From the NCBI RefSeq assembly GCF_015637705.1, contig NZ_JADOBE010000002.1, forward strand, positions 417,454-481,453: a stretch of DNA of 64,000 nucleotides, in the 5' to 3' direction. Both the position numbers and the translations under genes were made by a program. This stretch comes from Pseudomonas sp. N040. GTDB taxonomy: Bacteria; Pseudomonadota; Gammaproteobacteria; Pseudomonadales; Pseudomonadaceae. Every line of letters begins with the position of its first letter. Within the stretch, counting starts at the first letter, position 1. The notes below the pieces were generated by a model. That model saw only the letters and a program-made list of their open reading frames with translations. It had not been told where the DNA came from and ran no database searches. Positions 22,210-30,066 of this stretch are shown one piece after another.

Positions 22210-23017
22210 GGGGCACCTCGGCTTAATTGCACCGACTCCAGGTCGGCTGGATGGCGCCATTGTAACGGAAGGCTGAGCGTGATGCTCGGTCTTTGCGGGA
22301 TTGGCAGACGGACGAGGTGTTTCGTCGAGTATCGAGGGGGATGGATTGGCAATCCGCTGCTGTTTTTTTGCTGCGCCGGGCTGATTATTGCAATTGACTG
22401 GCAGTTCTGGTTTCGCCCCTCCGGGCGACCTACTTTCTTTGCTTGTGCAAAGAAAGCTAGGCAAAGAAACACCCCCCGGCATACGGGTCTCGCTGTGCGA
22501 GACTCCCCTCGCTCCGGTGCTGTTCCGAGGGTCGTCTCGAAGGGCCATCCATGGCCCATCGTTCCTCATTTGGCATCCATGCCAAATGCCCCTCTGCACA
22601 GCACCTGCGCTCGGCCTCCTGACGGGGACGGTCCGACTACCGAAGCCATGCTGTTCGACTTAAGGCCGAAAAAGCTGTTGGTGTGCACGGACTGGAAGTC
22701 CCGTCAGGAGGGTGAGCGGAATCGGTGTGGAAGGGGTTGAGTCGCATGGATGCGACGAAAGCTGCGCTGGGCCATGGACGGCCCATCGCAGCGGACCCCT
22801 GGAGCGCCGATGGAGCGAACGCACCCGGTTCGCAGCGCAGCGAAGAAACGGGCCGGATGCCGGGGGCGCTTTCTCTTTGCTTACTTTCTCTTTGCGCAAA
22901 CAAAGAGAAAGTGAGGCGTCGTGCAGGACGCAACCTGTAGTCCAGTGCCGCGGAAAGCGTGGAGGTCTGGCACTGAGCCGATGCCAGCCATTAAATCCCA
23001 ACAAACTATCTATCCAC
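22210..23017. other. Gene-free region dominated by a long inverted repeat
   Basis: No credible gene lies in this 808-base stretch. Frames that stay open here lack start signals and run through repeat sequence. It contains the grxD promoter side (22210-22425), the 496-bp near-palindrome (22426-22921) and a short spacer to the molybdopterin oxidoreductase gene. Confidence 0.75.
22426..22921. repeat. 496-bp imperfect palindrome with hairpin-tipped ends
   Basis: The left end begins CGACCTACTTTCTTTGC and the right end, read inverted, begins CGACGCCTCACTTTCTC. Both tips fold into hairpins: CTTTCTTTGC (22433-22442) with GCAAAGAAAG (22447-22456), and ACTTTCTCTTTG (22883-22894) with CAAAGAGAAAGT (22901-22912). 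Further in, both arms share CCCCCGGCAT, TCCATGGCCCA, GCATCCATGC and CCTCCTGACGGG in mirrored order, so the arms match over about 220 bases with the centre near 22660. There is no transposase. It resembles a MITE-like or structured-RNA element; similar CTTTCTTTGC-type repeats are, as I recall, common between genes in Pseudomonas. Confidence 0.8.
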
Positions 23018-25126
23018 CTATGCCGCCGCCACCCGCACAACAACACCATTCAGTGCCGCATTGCCGGACAGTGCGTCGAGAAAGCGCTCGTCGGTCAGGT
23101 CATTGGCGCTGACGCCCGGCTGCCGGCTGGCAATCGCCATCTGCACGCCCTGGCGGCCATGGCCCCAGCCATGCGGCAAACTGACTACACCGGGCATCAT
23201 CTCGTCGCTGGTCGCCACTTCTACCTCGACCACGCCGACCCGCGACTGCACGCGCACCCGTTGGCCATCGGCAAGCCCGCGGCTGGCCAAGTCCTGCGGG
23301 TGCATCAGCAACTGATGGCGCGGCTTGCCTTTGACCAGACGATGAAAGTTGTGCATCCAGGAATTGTTGCTGCGCACATGCCGACGGCCGATCAGCAGTA
23401 ACTCGCCCACAGCCGGCAGAGCCTGCTCGGCAAAGCGGGCCAGATCACCGAGCAGCAAGGGCGGTGCCGCCTGCACTTGCTTGTCTGTGGTTTTCAGGCG
23501 CTGCGCGAGGTTTGGTTGCAGTGCACCCAGATCGATGCCGTGAGGATGTTCGCGCAGCTTCGCCAGTGACAGCTTCGACTCGGAGCGATCCCCGTACGGG
23601 CCAAAGCGCAGCCCCATATCGATCATCTGCTCGGGCGCCATGGTCGGCTTCAGCTCGACACCGGTCAGCCCGGAATAGGCCTTGGCCAGCCCGACAAAAA
23701 TTTCCCAATCGTGCAGCGCCGTGGCCGGCTTAGGCAGAATCGCCTCGTTGAAGCGGGTCACATTACGCACCGCCAGCAGGTTGAAGCTGGTGTCGTAATG
23801 ATCATGCTCCAGCGGCGCCGTAGGCGGCAGAATCAGATCAGCGTGGCGGGTGGTTTCGTTGATGTAGAAGTCCAGGCTGAGCATGAACTCCAGGCCTTCC
23901 AGCGCAGTGTCCAGCTGCCGGCCATTGGGCGTAGACAGCACCGGGTTACCGGCCACGGTAATCAGCGCCCGGATCTGCCCTTCACCCGGCGTAAGCATCT
24001 CTTCCGCCAGCGCTGCGGCCGGCAGCTCACCGCCGTACTCGGGCAAGCCGGAAACGCGGCTCTGCCAGCGGTTGAAATGGGCACCACTGGTGGAATTGAC
24101 CACATCCACCGCCGCCACCGTGCACAGTGCACCACCCACCTGATCGAGGTTACCAGTGACCAGATTGATCAGCTGGATCAGCCACTGACAAAGCGTGCCA
24201 AACACCTGAGTGGAAACACCCATGCGGCCATAGCAGACCGCCTTGTCCGCTGCCGCAAAATCGCGCGCCAGTTGGCGAATCAGCGGCTCGGCAATACCGC
24301 AACGCTCGCTCATGGCGGCAACGCTGAAACCACTTAATGCGCTGCGCACTTCATCCATGCCGGTGACCGGCAGGTGGCTGGCACGCCCAAGATTTTCCTC
24401 GAACAGGGTGTTCAGGATGCCGATCAGCAAAGCTGCATCTTGCCCCGGACGGATGAACAGGTGTTGGTCAGCGATAGCGGCCGTCTCGCTGCGCCGCGGA
24501 TCAACCACCACCAGTTTGCCGCCGCGCGCCTGGATCGCCTTGAGGCGCTTCTCCACATCCGGCACGGTCATCAGGCTGCCATTGGAGGCCAGCGGATTGC
24601 CACCGAGCACCAGCATGAAGTCAGTGGCATCAATATCCGGAATTGGCAGCAACATGCCATGGCCGTACATCTGCATGCTCACCAGATGATGAGGCAGCTG
24701 GTCGACCGAGGTGGCGGAAAAGCGGTTGCGGGTTTTCAGCAGGCCGAGGAAGTAGTTGCTGTGGGTCATCAACCCGTAGTTGTGCACGCTCGGGTTGCCC
24801 TGATAAATCCCCACGGCGTTATTGCCATGCTGCGTCTGGATGGCCGACAGGCGCTCGGCAGCCAGGGCAAAGGCCGCGTCCCAGCTGATGGGTTGCCAGT
24901 CATTGCCAATCCGGCGCATCGGTTGGCGCAGGCGATCCGGGTCATGCTGGATGTCCTGCAGGGCCACGGCCTTGGGACAGATATGCCCGCGACTGAAACT
25001 GTCCTGCGGGTCGCCCTTGATCGAGAGGATTTCCATCGCCCCATCCGCCGCCCTCGAAGTTTCGATAGTCAGCCCGCAAATGGCTTCACACAGATGACAG
25101 GCGCGGTGATGCAGTTGCTTGTTCAT
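23018..25126 (-). CDS. Molybdopterin-dependent oxidoreductase (DMSO-reductase superfamily), substrate unknown
   Basis: The 702-residue protein has an N-terminal [4Fe-4S] motif Cys10-x2-Cys13-x3-Cys17 with Cys50 (HICPKA), then Mo-bis-MGD domains (LVLGGNPLASNGS, VVVDPRRSETAAIADQHLFIRPGQDAALL, YGRMGVSTQVFGT, AGNPVLSTPNGRQLD, DFYINETTRHADLILPP) and a C-terminal dinucleotide-binding barrel. Overall it resembles formate-dehydrogenase-like cytosolic enzymes. No twin-arginine signal is present. Where formate dehydrogenase has its Cys/Sec ligand, my reading gives SVDQ, so Mo may be bound by Asp142; this is an inference from a by-eye alignment. No electron-transfer subunit or cofactor gene is adjacent. 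Confidence 0.88.
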   Translation of the reverse strand: MNKQLHHRACHLCEAICGLTIETSRAADGAMEILSIKGDPQDSFSRGHICPKAVALQDIQHDPDRLRQPMRRIGNDWQPISWDAAFALAAERLSAIQTQHGNNAVGIYQGNPSVHNYGLMTHSNYFLGLLKTRNRFSATSVDQLPHHLVSMQMYGHGMLLPIPDIDATDFMLVLGGNPLASNGSLMTVPDVEKRLKAIQARGGKLVVVDPRRSETAAIADQHLFIRPGQDAALLIGILNTLFEENLGRASHLPVTGMDEVRSALSGFSVAAMSERCGIAEPLIRQLARDFAAADKAVCYGRMGVSTQVFGTLCQWLIQLINLVTGNLDQVGGALCTVAAVDVVNSTSGAHFNRWQSRVSGLPEYGGELPAAALAEEMLTPGEGQIRALITVAGNPVLSTPNGRQLDTALEGLEFMLSLDFYINETTRHADLILPPTAPLEHDHYDTSFNLLAVRNVTRFNEAILPKPATALHDWEIFVGLAKAYSGLTGVELKPTMAPEQMIDMGLRFGPYGDRSESKLSLAKLREHPHGIDLGALQPNLAQRLKTTDKQVQAAPPLLLGDLARFAEQALPAVGELLLIGRRHVRSNNSWMHNFHRLVKGKPRHQLLMHPQDLASRGLADGQRVRVQSRVGVVEVEVATSDEMMPGVVSLPHGWGHGRQGVQMAIASRQPGVSANDLTDERFLDALSGNAALNGVVVRVAAA

Positions 25127-25444
25127 GGGTAACCTCTGGTTCTGCTGGACAACGCCCCCTGGGGAGCATTGCCACGGATGAAGGATGCCGCCAGCCGTGG
25201 AGCCAGGCGTGTACTGCTCGCGACTATGTCGGGCGGCCCCGGCAAACGCCAGTTTAGCCGCCCTGCTGAATTGACCGGCATCAAGCGGATGGATGGGAAG
25301 TCCGCTGGCAATTTGCGCCAGCGCGACCTTTGCTTATAAGATTCGCCCCCTTCCCTTTTTGTCGCTGCACGCGGCTTTTGCCGTGAGCTCAGGCGTTTTC
25401 AGCGAAAACCCGAGTCCGGCCCGATGGATATTTAAGGTATCAGC
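25127..25444. other. Divergent intergenic region with argF promoter
   Basis: This 318-base stretch separates the divergent molybdopterin oxidoreductase and argF genes. It holds the argF promoter and operator candidates described at 25313-25365 and a perfect repeat GTTTTC-AGC-GAAAAC at 25395-25409 in the argF leader. I see no gene in it. Confidence 0.6.
25313..25365 (+). promoter_or_regulatory. Candidate argF promoter and ArgR site
   Basis: TTGCGC (25313-25318) and TATAAG (25335-25340) are 16 bases apart. TGTCGC at 25360-25365, the half-site of the Pseudomonas ArgR consensus, lies about 20 bases past the -10 element, where a repressor would block transcription. The second half of the site is not well matched. 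Confidence 0.45.
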
Positions 25445-26362
25445 ATGAACGCAAGGCACTTTCTTTCCCTGATGGACTGCACGCCCGCCGAGCTGGCCCA
25501 GCTGATCGCGCGCGCCATCGAACTGAAAGCCATGCGCCGCCAGGGCATTCTTCACGAGCCGCTGCGCAACCGCGTGCTCGGCATGCTGTTCGAGAAAGCC
25601 TCGACCCGCACCCGCCTGTCCTTTGAAGCCGGGATGATCCAGCTCGGCGGTCAGGCCATCTTCCTCTCACCACGCGACACCCAGCTGGGCCGTGGCGAGC
25701 CGATCGGCGACACCGCCATCGTCATGTCGCGCATGCTCGATGCGGTGATGATCCGCACCTTCGCCCACAGCATGATCGAAGAGTTTGCCGCCCATTCGCA
25801 GGTCCCGGTGATCAACGGCTTGTCCGATGACCTGCACCCCTGCCAGTTGCTGGCCGACATGCAGACCTTTATCGAGCAGCGCGGCTCGATAAAGGGCAAG
25901 ACCGTGGCCTGGATCGGTGACGGCAACAACATGTGCAACACCTACCTGGAAGCCGCCGTGCAGTTCGACTTTCAGCTGCACATCGCCTGCCCTGAAGGCT
26001 ACGAACCCGACCCGGCGTTCCTCGCGCTGGCTGGCGAGCGTGCAACCCTGTTCCGTGACCCGCGCGAAGCCGTGCGTGGCGCCCATCTGGTGAGCACCGA
26101 CGTGTGGACCTCGATGGGCCAGGAAGAGGAAACCGCCAAGCGCCTGGTGCTGTTCCAGCCGTATCAGGTCAGCCGTGAGCTGCTCGACCTGGCCGCCGCC
26201 GACGTGCTGTTCCTGCACTGCCTGCCGGCCCATCGCGGCGAGGAAATCAGCCTGGACCTGCTCGAGGACCCGCGCTCGGTCGCCTGGGACCAGGCGGAAA
26301 ACCGCCTGCACGCGCAGAAGGCCCTGCTCGAATTCCTCGTCCCGGCCGCCAGACTGTCATGA
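25445..26362 (+). CDS. argF: Ornithine carbamoyltransferase (anabolic)
   Basis: The enzyme makes citrulline from ornithine and carbamoyl phosphate. The carbamoyl-phosphate loop STRTR is at residues 53-57, [19 protein letters not shown] and HPCQLLAD follow, and [12 protein letters not shown] carries the ornithine-binding cysteine. The 305-residue length matches the P. aeruginosa anabolic enzyme. The start is ATG at 25445. The ABC ATPase gene begins in its stop codon region (ATGA overlap), an arrangement I recall from P. aeruginosa (argF followed by an ABC ATPase gene). Confidence 0.98.
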   Translation: MNARHFLSLMDCTPAELAQLIARAIELKAMRRQGILHEPLRNRVLGMLFEKASTRTRLSFEAGMIQLGGQAIFLSPRDTQLGRGEPIGDTAIVMSRMLDAVMIRTFAHSMIEEFAAHSQVPVINGLSDDLHPCQLLADMQTFIEQRGSIKGKTVAWIGDGNNMCNTYLEAAVQFDFQLHIACPEGYEPDPAFLALAGERATLFRDPREAVRGAHLVSTDVWTSMGQEEETAKRLVLFQPYQVSRELLDLAAADVLFLHCLPAHRGEEISLDLLEDPRSVAWDQAENRLHAQKALLEFLVPAARLS

Positions 26363-27462
26363 TGACGCCCCTGCTGCTCAATCTGCACGGCGTCAGCTGT
26401 GGCTTTGGCGGGCAGCCGGTGGTACAGGATCTCAGCCTGCACCTGAACGTTGGCGACATCGCCTGCCTGCTCGGCCCCTCCGGCTGCGGCAAGACCACCT
26501 GCCTGCGCGCGATTGCCGGTTTCGAGCCAGTGCTCGGCGGGGAAATCCAGCTGGCCGGCGAGATCATTTCGCGGCCGGGTTTCACCCTGCCGCCGGAGAA
26601 ACGCCGGATCGGCATGGTGTTCCAGGACTACGCACTGTTCCCGCACCTGAGCGTCGCGGAAAACGTCGCCTTCGGCATTCGCCAGCATCCCGAAAGCCGG
26701 CGCATCACCGCCGAACTGCTGGAACTGGTGACCCTCGACCGCCTGGGCAAGCGTTACCCGCACGAGCTCTCCGGTGGCCAGCAGCAGCGCGTGGCCCTGG
26801 CCCGCGCCCTGGCGCCGGAACCACGGATGCTGCTGCTGGATGAGCCCTTCTCCAACCTGGACGGCGAATTGCGCCGGCGCCTGAGCAAGGAAGTCCGCGA
26901 CATCCTCAAGGCCCGCGGCACCAGCGCCATCCTGGTCACCCATGACCAGGAAGAAGCCTTCGCCGTCAGCGACCATGTCGGGGTGTTCCAGGATGGCCGC
27001 CTGCAACAGTGGGACACGCCCTACAACCTTTACCACGAACCGCTGACGCCATTTGTCGCCAGCTTCATCGGCCAGGGCTATTTCATCCGTGGCCAGTTGC
27101 TGACCCCGGATACCGTGCAGACCGAGCTGGGCATCATCAACGGCAACCGCGCCTACAACTGGCCGGTCGGCAGCCCGGTGGACGTGCTGCTGCGGCCGGA
27201 CGACATCGTGCCCGATCCGGCCGGTCCGCTGCAGGCCAGGGTCAGCGGCAAGACCTTCCTCGGCGCAGCAACCCTGTATCGCCTGCAACTGCCCACCGGC
27301 AGCCAGCTGGAGGCAGTCTTCCCCAGCCATGCCGATCACCACAGCGGTGAACTGGTCGGCATCCGCATCGCCGCCGACCATCTGGTCCTGTTCCCGGCGC
27401 AAGGCAGCCAGGCCGTCAGCCAGGCGCTTGCGCCGCGTCAAGCCAGCTCAATCCAGCCATAA
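26359..27462 (+). CDS. ABC transporter ATP-binding protein (FbpC/PotA-like)
   Basis: The 367-residue ATPase of a binding-protein-dependent importer has Walker A GPSGCGKT (39-46), Q-loop [13 protein letters not shown], signature [15 protein letters not shown], Walker B MLLLDEPF and H-loop [11 protein letters not shown]-terminal TOBE-like region of about 120 residues ([10 protein letters not shown]...) is as in iron or spermidine ATPases. Its ATG overlaps argF by 4 bases. No permease or binding-protein gene is next to it, so its transporter must be encoded elsewhere, or it works with another set. The end overlaps the convergent PhzF-like gene by 15 bases. The transported substrate cannot be told from sequence. 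Confidence 0.93.
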   Translation: MMTPLLLNLHGVSCGFGGQPVVQDLSLHLNVGDIACLLGPSGCGKTTCLRAIAGFEPVLGGEIQLAGEIISRPGFTLPPEKRRIGMVFQDYALFPHLSVAENVAFGIRQHPESRRITAELLELVTLDRLGKRYPHELSGGQQQRVALARALAPEPRMLLLDEPFSNLDGELRRRLSKEVRDILKARGTSAILVTHDQEEAFAVSDHVGVFQDGRLQQWDTPYNLYHEPLTPFVASFIGQGYFIRGQLLTPDTVQTELGIINGNRAYNWPVGSPVDVLLRPDDIVPDPAGPLQARVSGKTFLGAATLYRLQLPTGSQLEAVFPSHADHHSGELVGIRIAADHLVLFPAQGSQAVSQALAPRQASSIQP

Positions 27463-28230
27463 GCGGCCGCTGGCCACCAGCCGCGCCTGGCCGCCGATTT
27501 TCACCCGCGCGCCCTCCAGCCGGCAGTGCAGCTCGCCACCACGACGGGAGCACTGATAAGCCCTGAGCATGGTTTTCTTCAGGCGCTGCGACCAATAGGG
27601 AATCAGGCTGCAATGGGCCGAACCGGTGACCGGATCCTCATTGATACCAATCGCGGGGGCAAAGAAGCGCGACACGAAATCATGCGTGTCCCCTTGCGCA
27701 GTGATGATCACCCCCTGCCAGGGCAGACGCGCCAACAGGGCAAAATCCGGTTGGCAGGCGCGCACGCTCTGCTCGCTGTCCAGCACCGCCAGCAACTTGT
27801 CGGCGGCCAGCACCGAGACAACCGAAACGCCCAGTGCCTCTTCCAGTTCCAGGCTGACCGCCACCGGCTGCGGAATCAGTGCGGGAAAATCCAGTACCAA
27901 CTGCTCGCCTTCGCGGGCAACGCCCAGCCGTCCCGACTTGCAGTGGAAATCGAGCTGGTCACCTGCCTCGTCATAGACCTCGAACAATACCTGCGCTGCA
28001 GCCAGGGTAGCGTGCCCGCAAAGCGGCACCTCGGCACCCGGGGTAAACCAGCGAATATGCCAATGGCGGTCCTCGCGCACCATGAAGGCGGTCTCGGCCA
28101 GATTGTGTTCGGCCGCTATCTGCTGCATCAACGCCGCGTCCAGCCAGGCGTCCAGGCGGTAAACCATCGCCGGATTACCGCTGAAAGGCCGACTGGAAAA
28201 CGCATCGACCTGATGAAAATCGAGCTGCAT
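27448..28230 (-). CDS. PhzF-family isomerase-like protein
   Basis: The 260-residue protein has the PhzF/diaminopimelate-epimerase fold marks: FHQVDAFSSRPFSGNPA at the start, the catalytic Glu46 in NLAETAF, PLCGHATLAAA and the late INEDPVTGSAHC. PhzF itself isomerises dihydro-3-hydroxyanthranilate in phenazine synthesis, but no other phz genes are nearby and most family members have unknown substrates. GGGGAG precedes the ATG at 28230; the frame is open upstream but that part is the regulatory region shared with the porin gene. Its 3' end overlaps the ABC ATPase gene by 15 bases on the other strand. Confidence 0.9.
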   Translation of the reverse strand: MQLDFHQVDAFSSRPFSGNPAMVYRLDAWLDAALMQQIAAEHNLAETAFMVREDRHWHIRWFTPGAEVPLCGHATLAAAQVLFEVYDEAGDQLDFHCKSGRLGVAREGEQLVLDFPALIPQPVAVSLELEEALGVSVVSVLAADKLLAVLDSEQSVRACQPDFALLARLPWQGVIITAQGDTHDFVSRFFAPAIGINEDPVTGSAHCSLIPYWSQRLKKTMLRAYQCSRRGGELHCRLEGARVKIGGQARLVASGRLWLD

Positions 28231-28376
28231 GAAGAGTCTCCCCAATGATCCGTGCAAAGCGCTACCAGACAGCGTAGTCGCCGCTGCGAAAGTGGGCATG
28301 GCTGCACCCGGTCCTGCACCAGCGCAACGCAGCAGCAGCCCCTCAAGTGCGCCTTTAAAACAAGAAAACATATAAA

Positions 28377-28391
28377 AATCAATTAATTGAT
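28377..28391. promoter_or_regulatory. IHF-type site (perfect palindrome)
   Basis: AATCAATTAATTG (28377-28389) matches the IHF consensus WATCAA-N4-TTR completely and is part of the 14-bp perfect palindrome ATCAATTAATTGAT (28378-28391), within an AT-rich tract that starts near 28353. It lies just upstream of the sigma-54 promoter, where DNA bending would help an enhancer-bound activator. Confidence 0.6.
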
Positions 28392-28396
28392 AAAAC

Positions 28397-28412
28397 TGGC
28401 ACAGTCTCTGCA
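28397..28412 (+). promoter_or_regulatory. Sigma-54 (RpoN) promoter for the porin transcript
   Basis: TGGCAC (28397-28402), five bases, then CTGCA (28408-28412). The invariant GG (28398-28399) and GC (28410-28411) are exactly 10 bases apart, and only one base differs from the -24/-12 consensus. The predicted transcript start is near 28423. Confidence 0.72.
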
Positions 28413-28422
28413 AAAGCCACAG

Positions 28423-28510
28423 CGGACAGCACAACGGCGTGCCTGCCAACCCGACAACGACGTCACGAAGCCTCGCAATCCAGATTGCAGCGGCTCGTGG
28501 CGTTTTTTTT
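28423..28510 (+). ncRNA. Putative short leader RNA or sRNA ending in a terminator
   Basis: From the predicted sigma-54 start near 28423 to the end of the T8 run at 28510 is about 88 bases. The RNA would have a C/A-rich 5' half (with ACAAC motifs at 28431-28435 and 28454-28458) and a terminator hairpin at its end. It may be an attenuated leader of the porin mRNA or a free small RNA. This is inferred from promoter and terminator only. Confidence 0.4.
28464..28510 (+). terminator. Rho-independent terminator in the porin leader
   Basis: CACGA (28464-28468) pairs with TCGTG (28495-28499), GCC with GGC inside it, and GCAA with TTGC around the loop; an uninterrupted T8 run follows at 28503-28510. 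It lies between the promoter and the start codon of the porin, where no upstream gene needs a terminator. Confidence 0.65.
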
Positions 28511-28534
28511 GCTTCTTGGCACAAGGATTTCGAC

Positions 28535-29806
28535 ATGCGTCTATCACCCGCTTCCCTGTTGTCCCTGGCGATCACCAGTCTGATCGCCGGATCCGCTCAC
28601 GCCGCCGAGGATTTCGGCAACCTGGTTACCCAGGGCAAGGTCATTTTCGATGAGCGCTACCGCTACGAATATGTCGATCAGGACGCCGCGCCCGGCAAGC
28701 CGGCGCTCGACCATGCCAACGCGCAGACCCTGCGCAGCCGCCTCGGCGTGCAGAGCGGCCAGCTGTACGGCTTGTCTGCGCTGGTCGAGGCCGACAACGT
28801 CAGCCGCATCGGCGATGCCGGCTACAACAGCACGCGCAACGGCCAGACCCAGTATTCGGTGGTCGCCGACCCGGACGGCACGGAAATCAACCAGGCACTG
28901 CTGCGCTACGACAACCCGCTGGGTAATCTGGTCGCTGGCCGCCAGCGCATCAACCTGGACAACCAGCGCTTCATCGGCAGCGTCGCCTGGCGGCAGAACG
29001 AGCAGACCTTCGACGGCGGCCTCGGCCAGCTCAAGCCGGTCGACGGCCTGACCCTCACCGGGGCCTACCTCAGCAACGTCAACACGGTGTTCGGCCCGGA
29101 CAACGGGCGCTATGACAACGCCGCCAACCCGGCCAATATCGAGGGTCACAGCCAGCTGTTCAACGCCCAGTACCAGTGGCGCCCCGAGCTGGTGATCACC
29201 GGCTACAGCTACCTGCTCGGGCTGGACAACCTGGCCCTCTCGGCCACCGGCCCCACTGCCACCCAGTCCAGCCAGACCAGCGGCCTGCGCCTGACCGGCG
29301 CGACCTCCGGCTTCAGCTACGCGCTGGAATACGCCAACCAGCAGGACTACGCCGACAACCCCTGGGCACTGGACAGCGACTACTACCTGGCCGAACTGGG
29401 CTACACGCTGCACGGCGTGGCGCTCAAGGGTGGCTATGAGGTGCTCGAAGGCGATGGCAGCAGCACCATTAACCAGGCATTCCAGACGCCACTGGCGACC
29501 AAGCACGCGTTCCAGGGCTGGGCCGACGTGTTCCTCACCACACCGGTCGGCGGGGTCGAAGATGCTTATCTGGGCGCCAGCATGCCGTTGCTCGGCGGCA
29601 CCGCGCAGGCGGTCTGGCACGACTTCAGTTCCGAGCAGAGCCTCAGCACCGGCAATGACTACGGCAGCGAGATCGACCTGTCCTATGCCCACCCGGTTCC
29701 GGGGGTGAAAGGCTTGGTGGCGCTGGCTAAATATGCCGACTACAACGCCAACGACTTTAGCGTGGACACCAGGAAGTTCTGGTTGCAGCTGCAGTACAGC
29801 CTCTAA
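28535..29806 (+). CDS. Outer-membrane beta-barrel porin (alginate-export/OprD-like superfamily)
   Basis: The 423-residue protein has a clear signal peptide (MRLSPASLLSLAITSLIAGSAHA, cleavage after AHA written in parts) and a mature part made of alternating amphipathic strands ending in an aromatic/hydrophobic C-terminal strand (LQLQYSL), the outer-membrane assembly signal being weak because the last residue is Leu rather than Phe. RQRINLDNQRFIGSVAWRQNEQTFDGG resembles barrels of the alginate-export family. AAGGA precedes ATG 28535. It is probably a nutrient channel switched on by a sigma-54 activator. The substrate is unknown. Confidence 0.8.
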   Translation: MRLSPASLLSLAITSLIAGSAHAAEDFGNLVTQGKVIFDERYRYEYVDQDAAPGKPALDHANAQTLRSRLGVQSGQLYGLSALVEADNVSRIGDAGYNSTRNGQTQYSVVADPDGTEINQALLRYDNPLGNLVAGRQRINLDNQRFIGSVAWRQNEQTFDGGLGQLKPVDGLTLTGAYLSNVNTVFGPDNGRYDNAANPANIEGHSQLFNAQYQWRPELVITGYSYLLGLDNLALSATGPTATQSSQTSGLRLTGATSGFSYALEYANQQDYADNPWALDSDYYLAELGYTLHGVALKGGYEVLEGDGSSTINQAFQTPLATKHAFQGWADVFLTTPVGGVEDAYLGASMPLLGGTAQAVWHDFSSEQSLSTGNDYGSEIDLSYAHPVPGVKGLVALAKYADYNANDFSVDTRKFWLQLQYSL

Positions 29807-29825
29807 GTCGAGTACCACAGAGTCG

Positions 29826-29852
29826 CCCCGGGTTGTGCTGCACAGCCCGGGG
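29826..29852 (+). terminator. Hairpin after the porin gene
   Basis: CCCCGGGTTGT (29826-29836) pairs with ACAGCCCGGGG (29842-29852) with one G-T wobble and a 5-base loop. It lies 19 bases after the stop. There is no T run, so termination is likely but not certain. Confidence 0.6.
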
Positions 29853-29882
29853 AGCTGGATACGGCAAAACAGCAAACTTTCT

Positions 29883-30040
29883 GTAGGTTGGGTTGAGCGC
29901 AGCGAAGCCCAACGGTCCCGGCGCAAGAGCATCAGTTGGGCTTCGGCGCGATGCGCCTCAACCGCAACCTACAGGGGATTGTGCGGATCTCGCTCTCGCC
30001 GAGTAATCTGGTGGGCTTCGCTGCGCTCAACCCAACCTAC
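29883..30040. repeat. Cluster of three REP-like elements
   Basis: GTAGGTTGGGTTGAGCGCAG... occurs at 29883-29913 on the plus strand, in a diverged inverted copy at 29935-29972, and in a nearly exact inverted copy at 30010-30040. The first two face each other and can fold into one long stem. They sit between the porin and glpK genes, which converge here. Confidence 0.82.
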
Positions 30041-30066
30041 GCGTCCGCAGGCCCATTGCACAGGAC

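Larger units (their letters stand above)
28231..28534. other. Regulatory region between phzF-like and porin genes
   Basis: This 304-base divergent region carries direct repeats TGCACC at 28303-28308 and 28315-28320, an AT-rich tract with an IHF-type palindrome, a sigma-54 promoter and a leader terminator; these are listed separately. No gene was seen. Confidence 0.7.

Noticed and set aside
22712..23401. Open frames inside the 496-bp palindrome and the 5' part of the Mo-enzyme gene
   Set aside because: They run through repeat sequence and then antisense to the molybdopterin oxidoreductase; no start signal and no domain.
27463..28440. An extended start of the PhzF-like gene up to 28575
   Set aside because: The extra 115 codons cover the sigma-54 promoter, the IHF site and the leader terminator, and GGGGAG lies just before the ATG at 28230.
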